A DNA stretch of 31,759 bases from Blastocladiella britannica (lineage: Eukaryota > Blastocladiomycota > Blastocladiomycetes > Blastocladiales > Blastocladiaceae): assembly GCA_025349905.2 (NCBI GenBank), contig MU624564.1:24358-56116 (forward strand), in the 5' to 3' direction. The first letter of the stretch is position 1, and every line of letters starts with the position of its first letter. Of the stretch, positions 1 to 9,940 are shown one piece after another. Made by a program: the position numbers and the translations under genes. A model generated the notes under the pieces. That model did not search any database and had not been told where the DNA came from. It saw nothing but the letters and a program-made list of their open reading frames with translations.

Positions 1-132
1 TAGTGTCTTTTTCGTTCAAAACTTGAGAGTGTTCAGCATGACTGGCGAAAAGTCGAGGTGGAGAGTTGAGGCGAAAACTCGGTGTTCATGATCATTTCAA
101 TTTGGCGTGAAATTCGCAATAATTTACAAATC

Positions 133-2753
133 ATGGCAACCGTCTTGGAATATCTGTTCACCGCTGCCGCAACCAAGCCCGAAGAAAAGACGATCGTGTC
201 GCCGAATGTCGCTCCGGTGGCTGGCGAGGGCCTGGTACGGTTTCTCATGCCGGCATGGGACGATGTTGATGTGCCAATTGTTCACACCAAATATTACCAC
301 AGCCCCGCCGCGGCGCTCACACGCGTGGAAAACCGCTCTCTGGTCCTCCCGTCAAGGGTACGATATTGAGTTAGCGTGGCCGAGCCACCTTGTCACCGCC
401 AATTTCAATATTGACTGAAAAAATTGAAATAGCCAGCAGCGGTTGGGAGCTATTCGACGTTATTTCGCGCCGATTCCCGACCAACGAGTACCTTGGGTAC
501 CGCCCGATTGTGAATGATGTTGCGCTGCCGTATGTGTGGGAGACTTATGCACAAGTCCGCCGTCGCGTGGAAAACGTCAGGTATGCACCGATCTCTTTTT
601 GCGAAATGATTGCCTCGAAAGGCTCAATATTTACGCGTGAATTGCAGTGGTGCTCTGGCCCACAAGGGATTTGGCGCGTCTGCCAACGTTGGCATCTACA
701 GCATCAACTGCCCCGAGTGGATGGTGACTGCACTGGCATGCTTCCGCCGCAACTGCGTTCCTGTACCTCTCTACGACAGTGCGTCCTCCTTTTTCGTTGG
801 TTTACAACCGAATTTCGATCGCTCATCGACCCATCTCTCAAATGCAGCGCTGGGTGAAGAGGCCATGTCGCACATCATTTCGCAAACGGACATGGAGATC
901 GCGTTTGCGTCGCTGACCAAACTCGCGGGCCTGTTTGAGCACGCGTCGCGATTCACCAAGCTCAAGACGATCGTCACGTACGGAGAGCCCACCGACGAGC
1001 AAGCCGATCAGGCCCGCAGTTTGGGCATTGAGCTTTTGTCGTTTTTCGAATTCGAAAAGATGGGCTCGGAGCACCCCTGCGACCCGACTCCGCCGTCACC
1101 CGACTCGATCGCCGTCATTTGCTACACGTCTGGCACCACCGGCACGCCCAAGGGCGCCATGCTTACCCACAAGAACGTACTCTCGTGCTCGCACTCGGTC
1201 ACGCTTGGTATGCGCGCTGGCAAGTTCCCCGAGTTCCCGCAGGGTGGAACCCACTTGTCGTACTTGCCCCTGGCCCACTCGTTCGAGTTTGTGAACCAGT
1301 TTTTCGCAATGGCCGCGGCAGGGCGGGTCGGCTTTTACCAGGTACTTTATGTTATTTAATGTCATGTATTACTGTTACAATACTAACACTACTTTAAAAT
1401 TTGATAGGGCAACCCTCTCAAGATCATGGACGATCTGCAAACGCTCAAGCCATCGTGCTTTGTTTCGGTGCCGCGTCTGCTCAACCGCATCTACGACAAG
1501 GTGTGGGCCGGCGTGCGCGCCAAGGGCGGGCTTGCCGAAACGCTGTTCCGGACCGCGTACGCGTCCAAGGTCGAGTGGCTCAAGTCTGGGTACAACAAGT
1601 CGATGGTCTTTGACACGGTCGTGTTCTCCAAGCTCAACGCGCTGCTTGGCGGCAATGTCAAGTTCATCCTCACGGGCTCTGCTCCGCTATCGACCGAAGT
1701 GATGCAGTTCTTGCGCGTGTGCTTTTCCATGGATATCATTGAGGGGTATGCTTGATCCGATTCTACTTTTGGCTATATACCTTATATTCACTTTATAATT
1801 GCATAGTTATGGTCAGACCGAGTGTGCAACCGGTGCCACCATGACGTGGTGTGGAGACTACGAGGTGTGTAAAGCCTCCTCTTTTACTCTCATTGAACGA
1901 ATGTTGCTGACTTTCTGATTGCGATATATGTTTGTGCTAGGGCGGCCACGTCGGCTCTCCGCTGTCGTGCAACGAAATCAAGCTCATTGATGTTCCATCT
2001 ATGAACTACACGAGCAACGACAAGCCAAATCCCCGTGGCGAGATTTGCATTCGCGGCAACAATGTCTTCCAGGGCTACTACAAGGAGCCGGAGAAGACGG
2101 CCGAGGCCCTCGATAAGGACGGGTGGGTGCACACTGGTGGTTCGTACTTTTTTTTTTTTTTTTTGCTTCTGGACTCCACCTTAACTCTTTGGCAACGAAT
2201 AGACGTGGGCATGTGGGACAGCAACGGCCGCCTTGTTGTGATTGATCGCGTCAAGAACCTCTTCAAGTTGTCGCAGGGTATGTCACAAACAACGCACCTG
2301 TCAAAATAGAAGCTTACCCCACAAAGAATAGGTGAATACGTGTCTCCTGAACGTGTCGAAGGCGTATACCAGTCGCATCCGATCGTCGCACAAGCGTTTG
2401 TGTACGGCAACTCGCTCAAGTCGTGCACGATCGCTGTGATTGTGCCCGACGAGGCCGAGTTTACCAGCTGGGCAGTCACCAAGGAGTTTTTGCCAGCGGG
2501 GACCACGACCACCGACATGCCGGCGCTTCTGGCCCGCACCGAGGTGGTTGCGGCGGCCAACAAGGCGCTGCAGGACTTTGGCCGCGAGGCGGGGCTCAAG
2601 GGGTTCGAGAATGTGCGCGCGGCCCACTGGGATTCGGAGATGTGGTCGGTGGACAACAACCTCCTTACGCCCACGTTCAAGCTCAAGCGGATTGAGGCCA
2701 AGGCAAAGTACCAGGATGTGCTGGACGGGCTCTACGTTGCCATTAGCGAGTAA
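133..2753 (+). CDS. ACSL: Long-chain acyl-CoA synthetase (long-chain fatty acid:CoA ligase), 9 exons
   Basis: Activates long-chain fatty acids to acyl-CoA using ATP, for lipid synthesis or beta-oxidation. Exons: 133-~357, ~433-580, 648-778, 848-1341, 1408-1745, 1807-1864, 1941-2139, 2203-2277, 2332-2753, about 690 residues, normal for the family. Family motifs in order: [27 protein letters not shown] (made by splicing 778 to 848), the AMP-binding loop [42 protein letters not shown] (made by splicing 1745 to 1807), HTGDVGMWD and [19 protein letters not shown]. The intron at 1342-1407 carries a perfect TACTAAC branch site (1381-1387). The first exon (from ATG 133) is less conserved, and the exon 1/2 junction is not resolved: no GT/AG pair I tried is clearly right in phase. 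The C-terminus (VAISE) is not a PTS1 signal, so an ER or mitochondrial outer-membrane location is more likely than the peroxisomal matrix. Confidence 0.93.
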
Positions 2754-2785
2754 TGTTTTCTTTCTCTTTCACCGTAATTTAATTC

Positions 2786-4764
2786 ATGTCTGCAACGTAC
2801 GAAAAATCTCGGCGCCGTGACCGCTCACGCTCTCGGAGTCGCGGCCGTCGCAATCGCAATGATGATTGCAGCCATGGCCGTGACCGCGACAACGGCGAGG
2901 CACGTCTTATTGCGTCCGACCAATTTCTTTTGATAATACGCAAACTAACGCGTACTCCCACACGTCGTCCAGGACAGCAAAAGAGCAAGGCACAACAGAG
3001 GCTCTGGCCGCAAATCGAGCCACCGCGATCGGTCCCTATCACCGCGGCGCCGACGTGACGTCGATGATGTGAACTCCGCTCGGCCCTCAAGCAGCGGCGG
3101 TGGCAGCAGCAGCCATCGTGCTGATCCACCGATATCATCTCGGCCCGCACCATTACCCGCATCATCGCTGCCACCAGTATCAGCACCGTCAAAGCCGTCG
3201 CTGACCAAAGATTACCAGCAGCTGGTGCTCGAGGACGAATCCGCGTCCCAGCTTGCCAAACCGTTTGTGTGGGAAAAGAAGGAAAAGCGCGACCGGCGCC
3301 GCGGGACCGCTGACCTGCAGGACGCGGTGGATCCTGGCCAGTTCCGGGTATGCAATGCATTTCTATTTCACTTCATTGACCAACCAAACCGACAATAATA
3401 TTATACAGGAAGAACTGGATTTGCTGGCACGCCGGCGCGTCGAGCGCGAGGAGGAGCGACGGTTACGTGAAGAGGAGCGTCAGTATGCGCAGCGCGAGGC
3501 CGACCGCGCGCAGTTTGGCGACTGGCAGGCGCGCGAGGACGAGTTTGCGCTGCGGCAAGCGCGCGCGCGGGCCGAGGTGCGTGTACGCGAAGGCCGGTCG
3601 CTTCCCGTCGACGTGTTAGCCGCCACGCTTTTGATCGTACAGGACCCGAGCCTGCTGGACCGTGGGGTGTACGTGGACTCGACGCCGCCGTACCGGCTGG
3701 TGGCCAACTTGTCGGCCCCCGAACTGAAACGGTTGCTGGGCGACATTGAAATGTACATGTGGCTCGAGCAGGACCAAGACCACCAGCGGTTCTGGAAACG
3801 GCTGCACGCGATCGCCGAGCACACGGCGGCGCGCGCCCGCGGGGAGCACGACCGCGACCACCGCGTGGCGCCCGCAGTCTGGCGCCGGATCGAGAACATG
3901 CTGGCCGGCAAGTCGCGGACCGACTTAGCGGCCCTCGAAATCCAGATCCGCGGGAAACTCGACGGCAACGAGATTATTGACGTCGAGTACTGGGAGGCCA
4001 TGCTCGAGGCCGTGGATGTGGCCGCCGCGCGCGCCGAGCTGGACGAGTTTCATCGGCAGCTGCTGGACATTCAGGCCGATCACCGCGCACGCAAGCGCGC
4101 CGAGCGCGCCATTGCTCGTGCCCGCGGCGAAGCGGTGGCTGCCGAGGAGGCGGTCGAGCACCGGGTGTCCGTCCCTGGTGGCGACGGAACCGCCGACGCG
4201 TTGTTCGGAGTGTCCACCGGCGCGACCGCAGACGGGTTAGAGGAAACGGCCGCCGCTTCGAGCTCGACCTCCAAGGCGGACCTCACTCCTGAACAACTGG
4301 AGTGCGAGACACCCACACAATCAGCAGCCGACGCGGCGGCGTTTGCAGCCAAGGAAGTGGCCGCGGCAGAGCAGCAGTACAAGTGGGCGTCGCGGTACGC
4401 GCCGCGCAAGCCAAAGTACGTAAACCGGGTCAACACGGGCTACGAGTGGAACAAGTACAACCAGATCCACTACGACACCGACAACCCGCCGCCCAAGGTG
4501 GTGCAGGGGTACAAGTTCAACATCTTCTACCCGGACCTCATTGACCGCACCAAGGCGCCCAACTACCGTATCGAGCCCAAGTCCGATGGCACCAAGGACA
4601 CGGTCATTCTGCGGTTCATGGCCGGAGCGCCCTACGAGGACGTGGCATTCGAGATTGTCAACAAGGAGTGGGAAATGTCGCATCGTCGCGGGTTCCGATG
4701 CGTGTTCGATCGCGGCGTGCTGCAGCTGCATTTCCAGTTCCGTCGGTTCTTCTATCGCAAATGA
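2786..4764 (+). CDS. CACTIN: Cactin, spliceosome-associated protein, 3 exons
   Basis: Cactin is a nuclear protein associated with late spliceosomes in many eukaryotes. Exons: 2786-2899, 2973-3347, 3409-4764, giving 614 residues. The N-terminus is Arg/Ser-rich (RS-like, residues ~5-75). A charged helical stretch rich in Glu and Arg follows (~164-205), then the conserved cactin middle region (PVDVLAATLLI... EMYMWLEQD... YWEAMLEAV). The C-terminal cactin domain (~490-614) contains GYEWNKYNQIHYD, PPKVVQGYKFNIFYPDLID, APNYRIEP and the terminal SHRRGFRCVFDRGVLQL...RRFFYRK. Intron 1 only keeps phase as a GC-AG intron (GAG|GCACGT at 2900); the GT options nearby give the wrong phase with the best acceptor. 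The start codon lies only 32 bp after the acyl-CoA synthetase stop. Confidence 0.93.
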
Positions 4765-4823
4765 AATCTTTTTTTTTTCTTTTCGATTGGGTTTGCTCGA
4801 GGAACCGGACAAAAGGAGAACGC

Positions 4824-4829
4824 AATAAA
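4824..4829 (+). terminator. Probable poly(A) signal of cactin
   Basis: AATAAA lies 59 bp after the cactin stop, followed by a second overlapping AATAAA-like run. It sits in the 97-bp convergent spacer shared with the 3' end of PLK4, so the 3' UTRs of the two genes probably overlap. Confidence 0.55.
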
Positions 4830-4861
4830 TAAATGTATATGGTAGAAAGGTATGAAAGGAA

Positions 4862-7642
4862 TCATGAATCGATCGGACCACTGCCAGCCCCTCCGCGAAC
4901 GACTGAAATGCAACGGCGGTAGTCAAGAAGCCGCTGTCGAATCTCCTCGGGGAGTGCGGGCGTGAGCGGGTACTTTGTTGGCCGAACCAGAACGCCCGAT
5001 CCCAGGGCAGCACCTGCTGTTGCCGTTGGTCGTGGTGGCGGGGCGTATTCGACCACGCGCGCGTTGTGGTCCACGCGAAGGTATGCGCCGTCGAAAAAGT
5101 AGACAACGAATGTCCCTTGCGCGGACCGCGCACTCCAGCCAATGCCCGGCACGTACGCTTGCACTGACGACGTTGTTATTGTTGCAGCGGCACCATCCAC
5201 TTGAGAATGAGGAGAGGATGCGTGCACTGTGCTTGTGCGCGAGCCGGTACTGTAGTGGCTGGATGTGCGGCGATGGCGTGCAGTGGATGGCAAAGAAGTC
5301 GGTGGGCCAGGTAGAAATCCTCTTGCTGCCATTGTCGTGGTGGAGGTACCAAAACCGGAATCCGAGATGCGCGATGCGCCTCGCGATGGAGCTCGCGATG
5401 CGCCTCCTTGAGATGCCATGGGAGCCGTGGAGGGTTGTGCAAACGGTGCAAGGGATGGTGGTAGTGGCATTTGAGTTGGCGGCTCGGGACGACGGCGACG
5501 GTCAATGACCACAGGAAACACCGTTCCTTTGGGTGTATCTCGGTCAATGCGGCTCAACTCGCGTGCGGCCTCTTGGACATGCCCGATCCACGCTCGAACC
5601 GACTCGGGTGGTCCTTGCGGCGCGTGTTTTGGGTTCCACTCGATCGTTTCGGGAGCGTTGGGCCGGCTGGGATGCTCAATCTTGACCCGCCAGAGCCCGT
5701 CGCTGGCAATGTACTGGACCTGCACCGACGCCCGGGGGTTTCCGGGAGAAAGTTCATGCAGCTCGGCCGCCAGGGACCGACGATCGTCCATCAATGACGC
5801 GCGTCCGGTATCGGTATAAATGGTGATGCGACGCGTCGTTGCACGGACCTTGGCCACAAACTTGACCGCGAGCGAGTAGATTTTGGCAACGGAGCGAGGG
5901 AGCTGTGCAATGTCGTTGTACACGGATCCCGGCGACCCCGCCACGGGCGTGTACATGACGTGTTTTCCATTGCTCGACACGGCCAGGCGGGATCCATCGT
6001 GCAAAACTTGAATCATGACCTCGGGCGGGGAACCGGGCTGTGACGATGGAGACGACCGCAGCTCCATGATCGCGGTCCGGGTGGCCAGCCGGGTCGGACG
6101 CAAACCGGTGGTATTGAGCAAAGTCACGCTGGGTGGTGGGACAGCGCTAGAATGGGCGTGACTTGGAGCGCGTGCCGAAAGAGAATCGGCGGACGCGTAC
6201 CGCGCCGTAGCGGAGTTGAAATGGGGATTACTCGGGACGGGTGCAATGGAGGGAATGGACCGCTGTTGCCGTGGTGGATCCGCCAAGGCGCTGGCAGGAC
6301 GCGCACTGCCTGACTGAGATGAGCGGAGTGGCGGGCGCTGGGAGACCGATCGTTGATCCTCGGCAAGGGACGGAACACCGGCGACCAGGGGCTCGGACGT
6401 GGATGGTACGGTCCCGATCGGGGCCAGTTTGGTCACTGGCAACGAGCTGTCGAGCCACGGATGTGCCACGAGCTCCTCCAGCTTCCCACGCTTTTCGGGG
6501 TGCAGCTGCAGCAAGGTTGCAATCAAGTCGCGCGCGTCCGCAGACAATCCAAGCTCGCGCGGAATTTGGTACACGCCGGCCGCCGCCCGCTTGAATGTCC
6601 CTTCCACGGCGCCATCCTCGGTTTCGAATGGGGGCTTGCCTGTCAGCAGCATGACCATGAGGCAGCCGAGGGACCACATGTCGACGGGTGTCGAGTACTG
6701 CTGGTGCACCACGATCTCGGGCGCAATAAAGTTGGGCGTTCCGCACAGAGTCTGGTGGTTATTGCGCTTGTTGCTGCCGTCGGCGTCACCGGAAAGCATG
6801 TGCGGTGGCAAGGGGTGAGCATCGGGGGGTTGGATCATGGTAGCCAGTCCAAAGTCGCCAATCTTGACATCGCCGTCCGCAGTTATGAGCAAGTTGCCCG
6901 GCTTGAGGTCGCGATGCATGATGCGGTTCTGCTGCAAGTGCATGAGGCCATCGACCACGCTCCGCACGACGCCGCGCGCCTCGGGCTCGGAGACGCGACC
7001 ACCGCGCAGCTGCAGGTACTCAAAGACGGTTCCGCCCTCGCACGCCTCCATGAGCATGTAAATGTACTCGGCATCGTGGAACGACGCATACATGCGCACC
7101 AATGCACGATGCCGCAGCCGCGATTGGATGGTGATCTCGTTGGCCACTCGCCGGCCGGCGCGCGCGGTGCGGATCGAGGACCGGGCAATGCGCTTGATGG
7201 CGAGCGGAATGCCGCGGAACTCGGGTAAGGAAGTGTATGCGCTAAACACCTGGCCCGAGGCGCCGTGCCCGAGCACTTCACCAAGTCGGAAATCGGCAAT
7301 GGCGTATTTGCGGCCGCCACTGTCAGGTGTGCTGGGTCCAGGGGCTGCCGCCGCGGGTATTGAGGTACCGCTTCCAGCAGAGTGCACTGAGGACTGCGAC
7401 CATGGCCGCGGGTTAGCGCCGTGCTGTTGCGGCTGTCGCCATGCGCCAGTGGAGGAGGGCGGTCGCTGCTGTGCAGGCGTAAAGCGGTCACTAGCGCTTG
7501 CATGCTGGCTCGTGGCCGACCCGGACGAGTACGGCGGGGTCGCGTACTGCGGTGCAGCCGGAGGTGGTGGTTGAGTATATGCGGCGGCCCAATATTCGCC
7601 CGATCGAGGGCGATCCCATCTGGGTACGGCATGAGCGGCCAT
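4862..7642 (-). CDS. PLK4: Polo-like kinase 4 (centriole-duplication kinase), single exon
   Basis: PLK4 is the Ser/Thr kinase that triggers centriole and basal-body duplication. One open frame of 926 residues. The kinase domain is at ~117-397: glycine loop GHGASGQVF, catalytic Lys150 (LAIKRI), HRDLKPGN (243-250), DFG (263-265), T-loop TLCGTPN with Thr298, APE and DMWSLG. After a ~140-residue Ser/Pro-rich linker comes a region like the cryptic polo-box pair (~541-700; VMIQVLHDGSRLAVSS, YIASDGLWRVKIEHP). A C-terminal polo box 3 follows (~835-920; YVPGIGWSARSAQGTFVVYF, FDGAYLRVD). Kinase plus CPB plus PB3 separates PLK4 from PLK1-3. Oddities: a ~110-residue Pro/Ser/Gln-rich extension before the kinase (animal PLK4 has about a dozen residues there), a ~20-residue insertion in the activation segment, and no intron in a gene of this length. 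A GGCGGGAAA element lies 45 bp upstream of the ATG. Confidence 0.9.
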   Translation of the reverse strand: MAAHAVPRWDRPRSGEYWAAAYTQPPPPAAPQYATPPYSSGSATSQHASASDRFTPAQQRPPSSTGAWRQPQQHGANPRPWSQSSVHSAGSGTSIPAAAAPGPSTPDSGGRKYAIADFRLGEVLGHGASGQVFSAYTSLPEFRGIPLAIKRIARSSIRTARAGRRVANEITIQSRLRHRALVRMYASFHDAEYIYMLMEACEGGTVFEYLQLRGGRVSEPEARGVVRSVVDGLMHLQQNRIMHRDLKPGNLLITADGDVKIGDFGLATMIQPPDAHPLPPHMLSGDADGSNKRNNHQTLCGTPNFIAPEIVVHQQYSTPVDMWSLGCLMVMLLTGKPPFETEDGAVEGTFKRAAAGVYQIPRELGLSADARDLIATLLQLHPEKRGKLEELVAHPWLDSSLPVTKLAPIGTVPSTSEPLVAGVPSLAEDQRSVSQRPPLRSSQSGSARPASALADPPRQQRSIPSIAPVPSNPHFNSATARYASADSLSARAPSHAHSSAVPPPSVTLLNTTGLRPTRLATRTAIMELRSSPSSQPGSPPEVMIQVLHDGSRLAVSSNGKHVMYTPVAGSPGSVYNDIAQLPRSVAKIYSLAVKFVAKVRATTRRITIYTDTGRASLMDDRRSLAAELHELSPGNPRASVQVQYIASDGLWRVKIEHPSRPNAPETIEWNPKHAPQGPPESVRAWIGHVQEAARELSRIDRDTPKGTVFPVVIDRRRRPEPPTQMPLPPSLAPFAQPSTAPMASQGGASRAPSRGASRISDSGFGTSTTTMAARGFLPGPPTSLPSTARHRRTSSHYSTGSRTSTVHASSPHSQVDGAAATITTSSVQAYVPGIGWSARSAQGTFVVYFFDGAYLRVDHNARVVEYAPPPRPTATAGAALGSGVLVRPTKYPLTPALPEEIRQRLLDYRRCISVVRGGAGSGPIDS

Positions 7643-7956
7643 CTTATGGTGCTTTTTAGTTGAATATGCTTAACTTGTCCCCCAAAGGCGGGAAAGGCCT
7701 AGGGGTGTATTTGCTCGGTTTGATTCTGGGTTGATTTGGTTGGAGTGGAAATCTCACTGACAGTTTCAATGTCCCACGATCGCAGCACGGAGCCGACACT
7801 TGACCGGACGAGGAAATGGAGTGCAAGTAGTGCAAATAGGGCGACTGCTGCTTCGTCAAGTGAAAAATAGGCTCAAGGGAATTTGACTGCCCGACAGTTT
7901 TCGATTTCCCAGTTCCTCGAAATTTCCACTTCCACTCTCTTCATCATATTGAAATA
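7643..7956. promoter_or_regulatory. Divergent promoter region between PLK4 and the CIB-like gene
   Basis: A 314-bp spacer between two start codons, with no coding evidence. Near the PLK4 side it carries an E2F-like element (annotated separately). The CIB side has pyrimidine-rich stretches just before its ATG. I see no clear TATA box, so I infer a bidirectional promoter from position. Confidence 0.6.
7687..7695 (-). promoter_or_regulatory. E2F-type site (TTTCCCGCC on the PLK4 strand)
   Basis: GGCGGGAAA on the plus strand, read as TTTCCCGCC toward PLK4, matches the classic E2F consensus TTTSSCGC. It lies 45 bp upstream of the PLK4 ATG. E2F-type G1/S control of centriole-duplication genes is known in animals, and early-diverging fungi are reported to retain E2F. 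Function here is inferred from sequence and position. Confidence 0.45.
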
Positions 7957-8727
7957 ATGGGCAATACACAGTCGGTATTCACCGAGGAGGACTTTGAATG
8001 GTTTGAAGCCAACACCTTTTTCAACCGGTCCGAGATTTTGCGGTGCGTACGCAGGATCTCCACCTTCGTGACGAAACTCACTCCCATCACGGTCTGCCAG
8101 CCAGGTTTTACTCGTATTTTAACCGAGTCACTGGGGGCACACGCGTCATGTCCAAGATCCAGTTCACAGAGCTCCCCGAATTGCATATCAATCCATTTCG
8201 AAACCGAATTGCCGAAGTGTTTTCCAATGATCAGGGCGTGGTGGAATTTGTGGATTTCCTGGACTTCTTGAGTGCGTTTTCCGAAGATGCGACCAAGGAT
8301 GTGAAGGTGCATAGTCTCTCGTGTTACTCGTCATTGAGTAGGCTAACACTTGGAATCACTGCAGTCATTTTACGCATTTCGGATCTATGGTATGGATGTC
8401 ATTATTTACAGCGGGATTACACCGACAAAGACGGTTCACACAGATTATGACGAGGACGACTATTTGGGGATGTCCGATGTCCGCAGCGTCGTCGCAGCGC
8501 AGGTCGGATCGAACCTCTCGGAAGAGGAAATAGATACCGTTGTTGCCAAGATCTTTGTCGAGACGGACATTGATGGCGACAATCGGCTCAGTTTTGTCGA
8601 GTTTGACCACGTCATGGCTCGGTGTCCCGACTTTGTCAAGTACGACTCCTATTGAATTCTGACGTGTAGCCTGCACTGACTGACTTCTCTTTGACGCACC
8701 CACAGCATTTTCAAAGTCCGGATCTGA
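7957..8727 (+). CDS. CIB-family (calcium- and integrin-binding protein-like) EF-hand protein, 5 exons
   Basis: A small calcium sensor of the CIB/calcineurin-B group. Exons: 7957-8042, 8105-8306, 8365-8389, 8444-8639, 8706-8727, giving 176 residues (human CIB1 has 191). It begins MGNTQS, a plausible N-myristoylation signal. Family marks: TFFNRSEIL, FTELPELHINPF, VDFLDFLSAFSEDATKDVK, YAFRIYDYDEDDYL and the C-terminal SPDF-like CPDFVNIFKVRI. EF-hand 3 has Asp at position 12 of the loop, as in CIB1. EF-hand 4 is DIDGDNRLSFVE with Glu at 12. The first two hands look degenerate. The tiny 25-nt exon and 22-nt last exon are needed to rebuild EF-hand 3 and the family C-terminus. The first intron's exact borders are the least certain. 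CIB proteins act in ciliary and membrane calcium signalling in animals; the partner here is unknown. Confidence 0.85.
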
Positions 8728-8832
8728 CCTCGGACACGTGCGAATGGATCCTGTGAATGTGAATGGTTGAGCCTTTTCATGAAGTTTCCCTTTCCCCCAA
8801 CCCCGTCCACTCCCCGAAAATCATAAAAGAAA

Positions 8833-9904
8833 ATGTCCATGTCCGAGCAGGCCGCACACGCGATTAGTGGAGCCGCCGCTGGCGTCGTGTCCCTCCTGGT
8901 CACGTATCCGCTCATCACCGTGTCCTCGCGGCTGCAGGTCAAAGTCAAAGCGTCAAGCAACTCGGACAATGCCACGTTGTCATCACCGCCCAGCGCAGAT
9001 ACTGCGACCGCAGGCACACTGTCGGCCATTCTCCAGATTTCGCGCGCCGAGGGCATTGCCAGCCTCTTTTCCGGCGTCCACTCGGCCATGCTTGGGATCT
9101 CGGTCACCAATTTCGTGTACTATGCGATCTACGAGCACGGGCGATCGTCCTTCTCGCGCACTTCGGGCCGAAAAACCATGTCGGCGGCGGAATCGATCGT
9201 GGCGGGAGCGTTTGCCGGTGCTGCAGCTGTGCTGGCCACAAATCCGATCTGGATTGTGCAGACCCGCATGATGGTCCGTGCACGAACCACGAGTCAATGC
9301 GAAAAACAGGCTCCACCTCCCTCGGCGTGGGAAACACTTACTCAGATGGTGTCCGAGGAGGGGATCCTGTCTCTGGCAGCTGGACTGGCACCTGCACTCT
9401 TACTTGTGGTCTGTCTTCTCTTTATTCCTTCTCTCCAGCTGTAATGGACTTATTTAAATGTGGGAAGATCAATAGTCCCACCCCGTCCTTCATTATACAA
9501 TTTTTGAACAGCTGAGATCGCATTTTGATGGACTGCGTGACTTTGGCAAGCACCATGCCATTGCGCCGACGCCCACCTCCGCCTCGCGGGCCGAAGTGTT
9601 CATCACCAGCGCCGTGGCAAAGCTCATTTCCACCACCCTGACGTATCCGATCCTGTTGCTCAAGTCGCGCATGCAGATCGCCTCCAACAGGGCAAATAAA
9701 GACGGCACAACCCCATCCATGTGGACCGAGATCAAGTCCATTTACGCGGCGGATGGGTGGCGAGGGTTTTTTGTTGGACTGCGAGCCAAGCTTTGGGCCA
9801 GCGTCCTGGCGTCGGGGATTCTCTTCACCGCCAAGGATGACCTGTATCGGGTCATCATGTGGGCACTGGCGCAGTATCGGCGGACCCTGTGGATCGCTCA
9901 ATAA
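8833..9904 (+). CDS. ANT1: Peroxisomal adenine nucleotide transporter (mitochondrial carrier family, Ant1/PMP47/SLC25A17 type), 2 exons
   Basis: Imports ATP into peroxisomes, where it is needed for fatty-acid activation. Exons 8833-9408 and 9476-9904 give 334 residues. Three carrier repeats are visible with signatures TYPLITVSSRLQVK, TNPIWIVQTRMMV and TYPILLLKSRMQ. The first lacks the acidic residue of the usual PxD/ExxK/R motif and matches the peroxisomal subfamily form. The splice rebuilds LLLV|SHPVLHYTIFEQLRSHFD across the intron, as in PMP47-type proteins. The poly(A) hexamer AATAAA (9900-9905) overlaps the TAA stop. It sits 105 bp after the CIB-like gene and converges on IF-2 with 36 bp between stop codons. 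Confidence 0.9.
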
Positions 9905-9905
9905 A
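9900..9905 (+). terminator. Poly(A) hexamer overlapping the stop codon of the peroxisomal carrier
   Basis: AATAAA contains the TAA stop at 9902-9904. Cleavage 10-30 nt downstream would leave a 3' UTR of only a few dozen bases, ending inside the convergent IF-2 gene's 3' end. Confidence 0.5.
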
Positions 9906-9940
9906 GATCCTGTAATGTACACGACTACTATATATTATAT

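Noticed and set aside
2078..2701. 207-codon minus-strand frame over the end of the acyl-CoA synthetase
   Set aside because: It overlaps conserved exons and poly-T intron sequence, and the product has no family signature.
4321..5142. Minus-strand 273-codon frame across the cactin/PLK4 3' ends
   Set aside because: It is antisense to the conserved cactin C-terminus and has no recognisable domain.
6758..6820. PLK4 activation-loop insertion as an unspliced intron
   Set aside because: No GT/AG pair of reasonable spacing and matching phase removes it.
6353..7228. Long open frame (291 codons) on the plus strand inside PLK4
   Set aside because: It lies antisense to the conserved kinase domain and reflects GC-rich codon bias on the opposite strand. 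It has no family motifs.
8832..9904. Carrier as the mitochondrial ADP/ATP carrier
   Set aside because: The repeat signatures (TYPLITVSSRLQ, TNPIWIVQTRM, TYPILLLKSRM) and the absence of RRRMMM match the peroxisomal subfamily instead.
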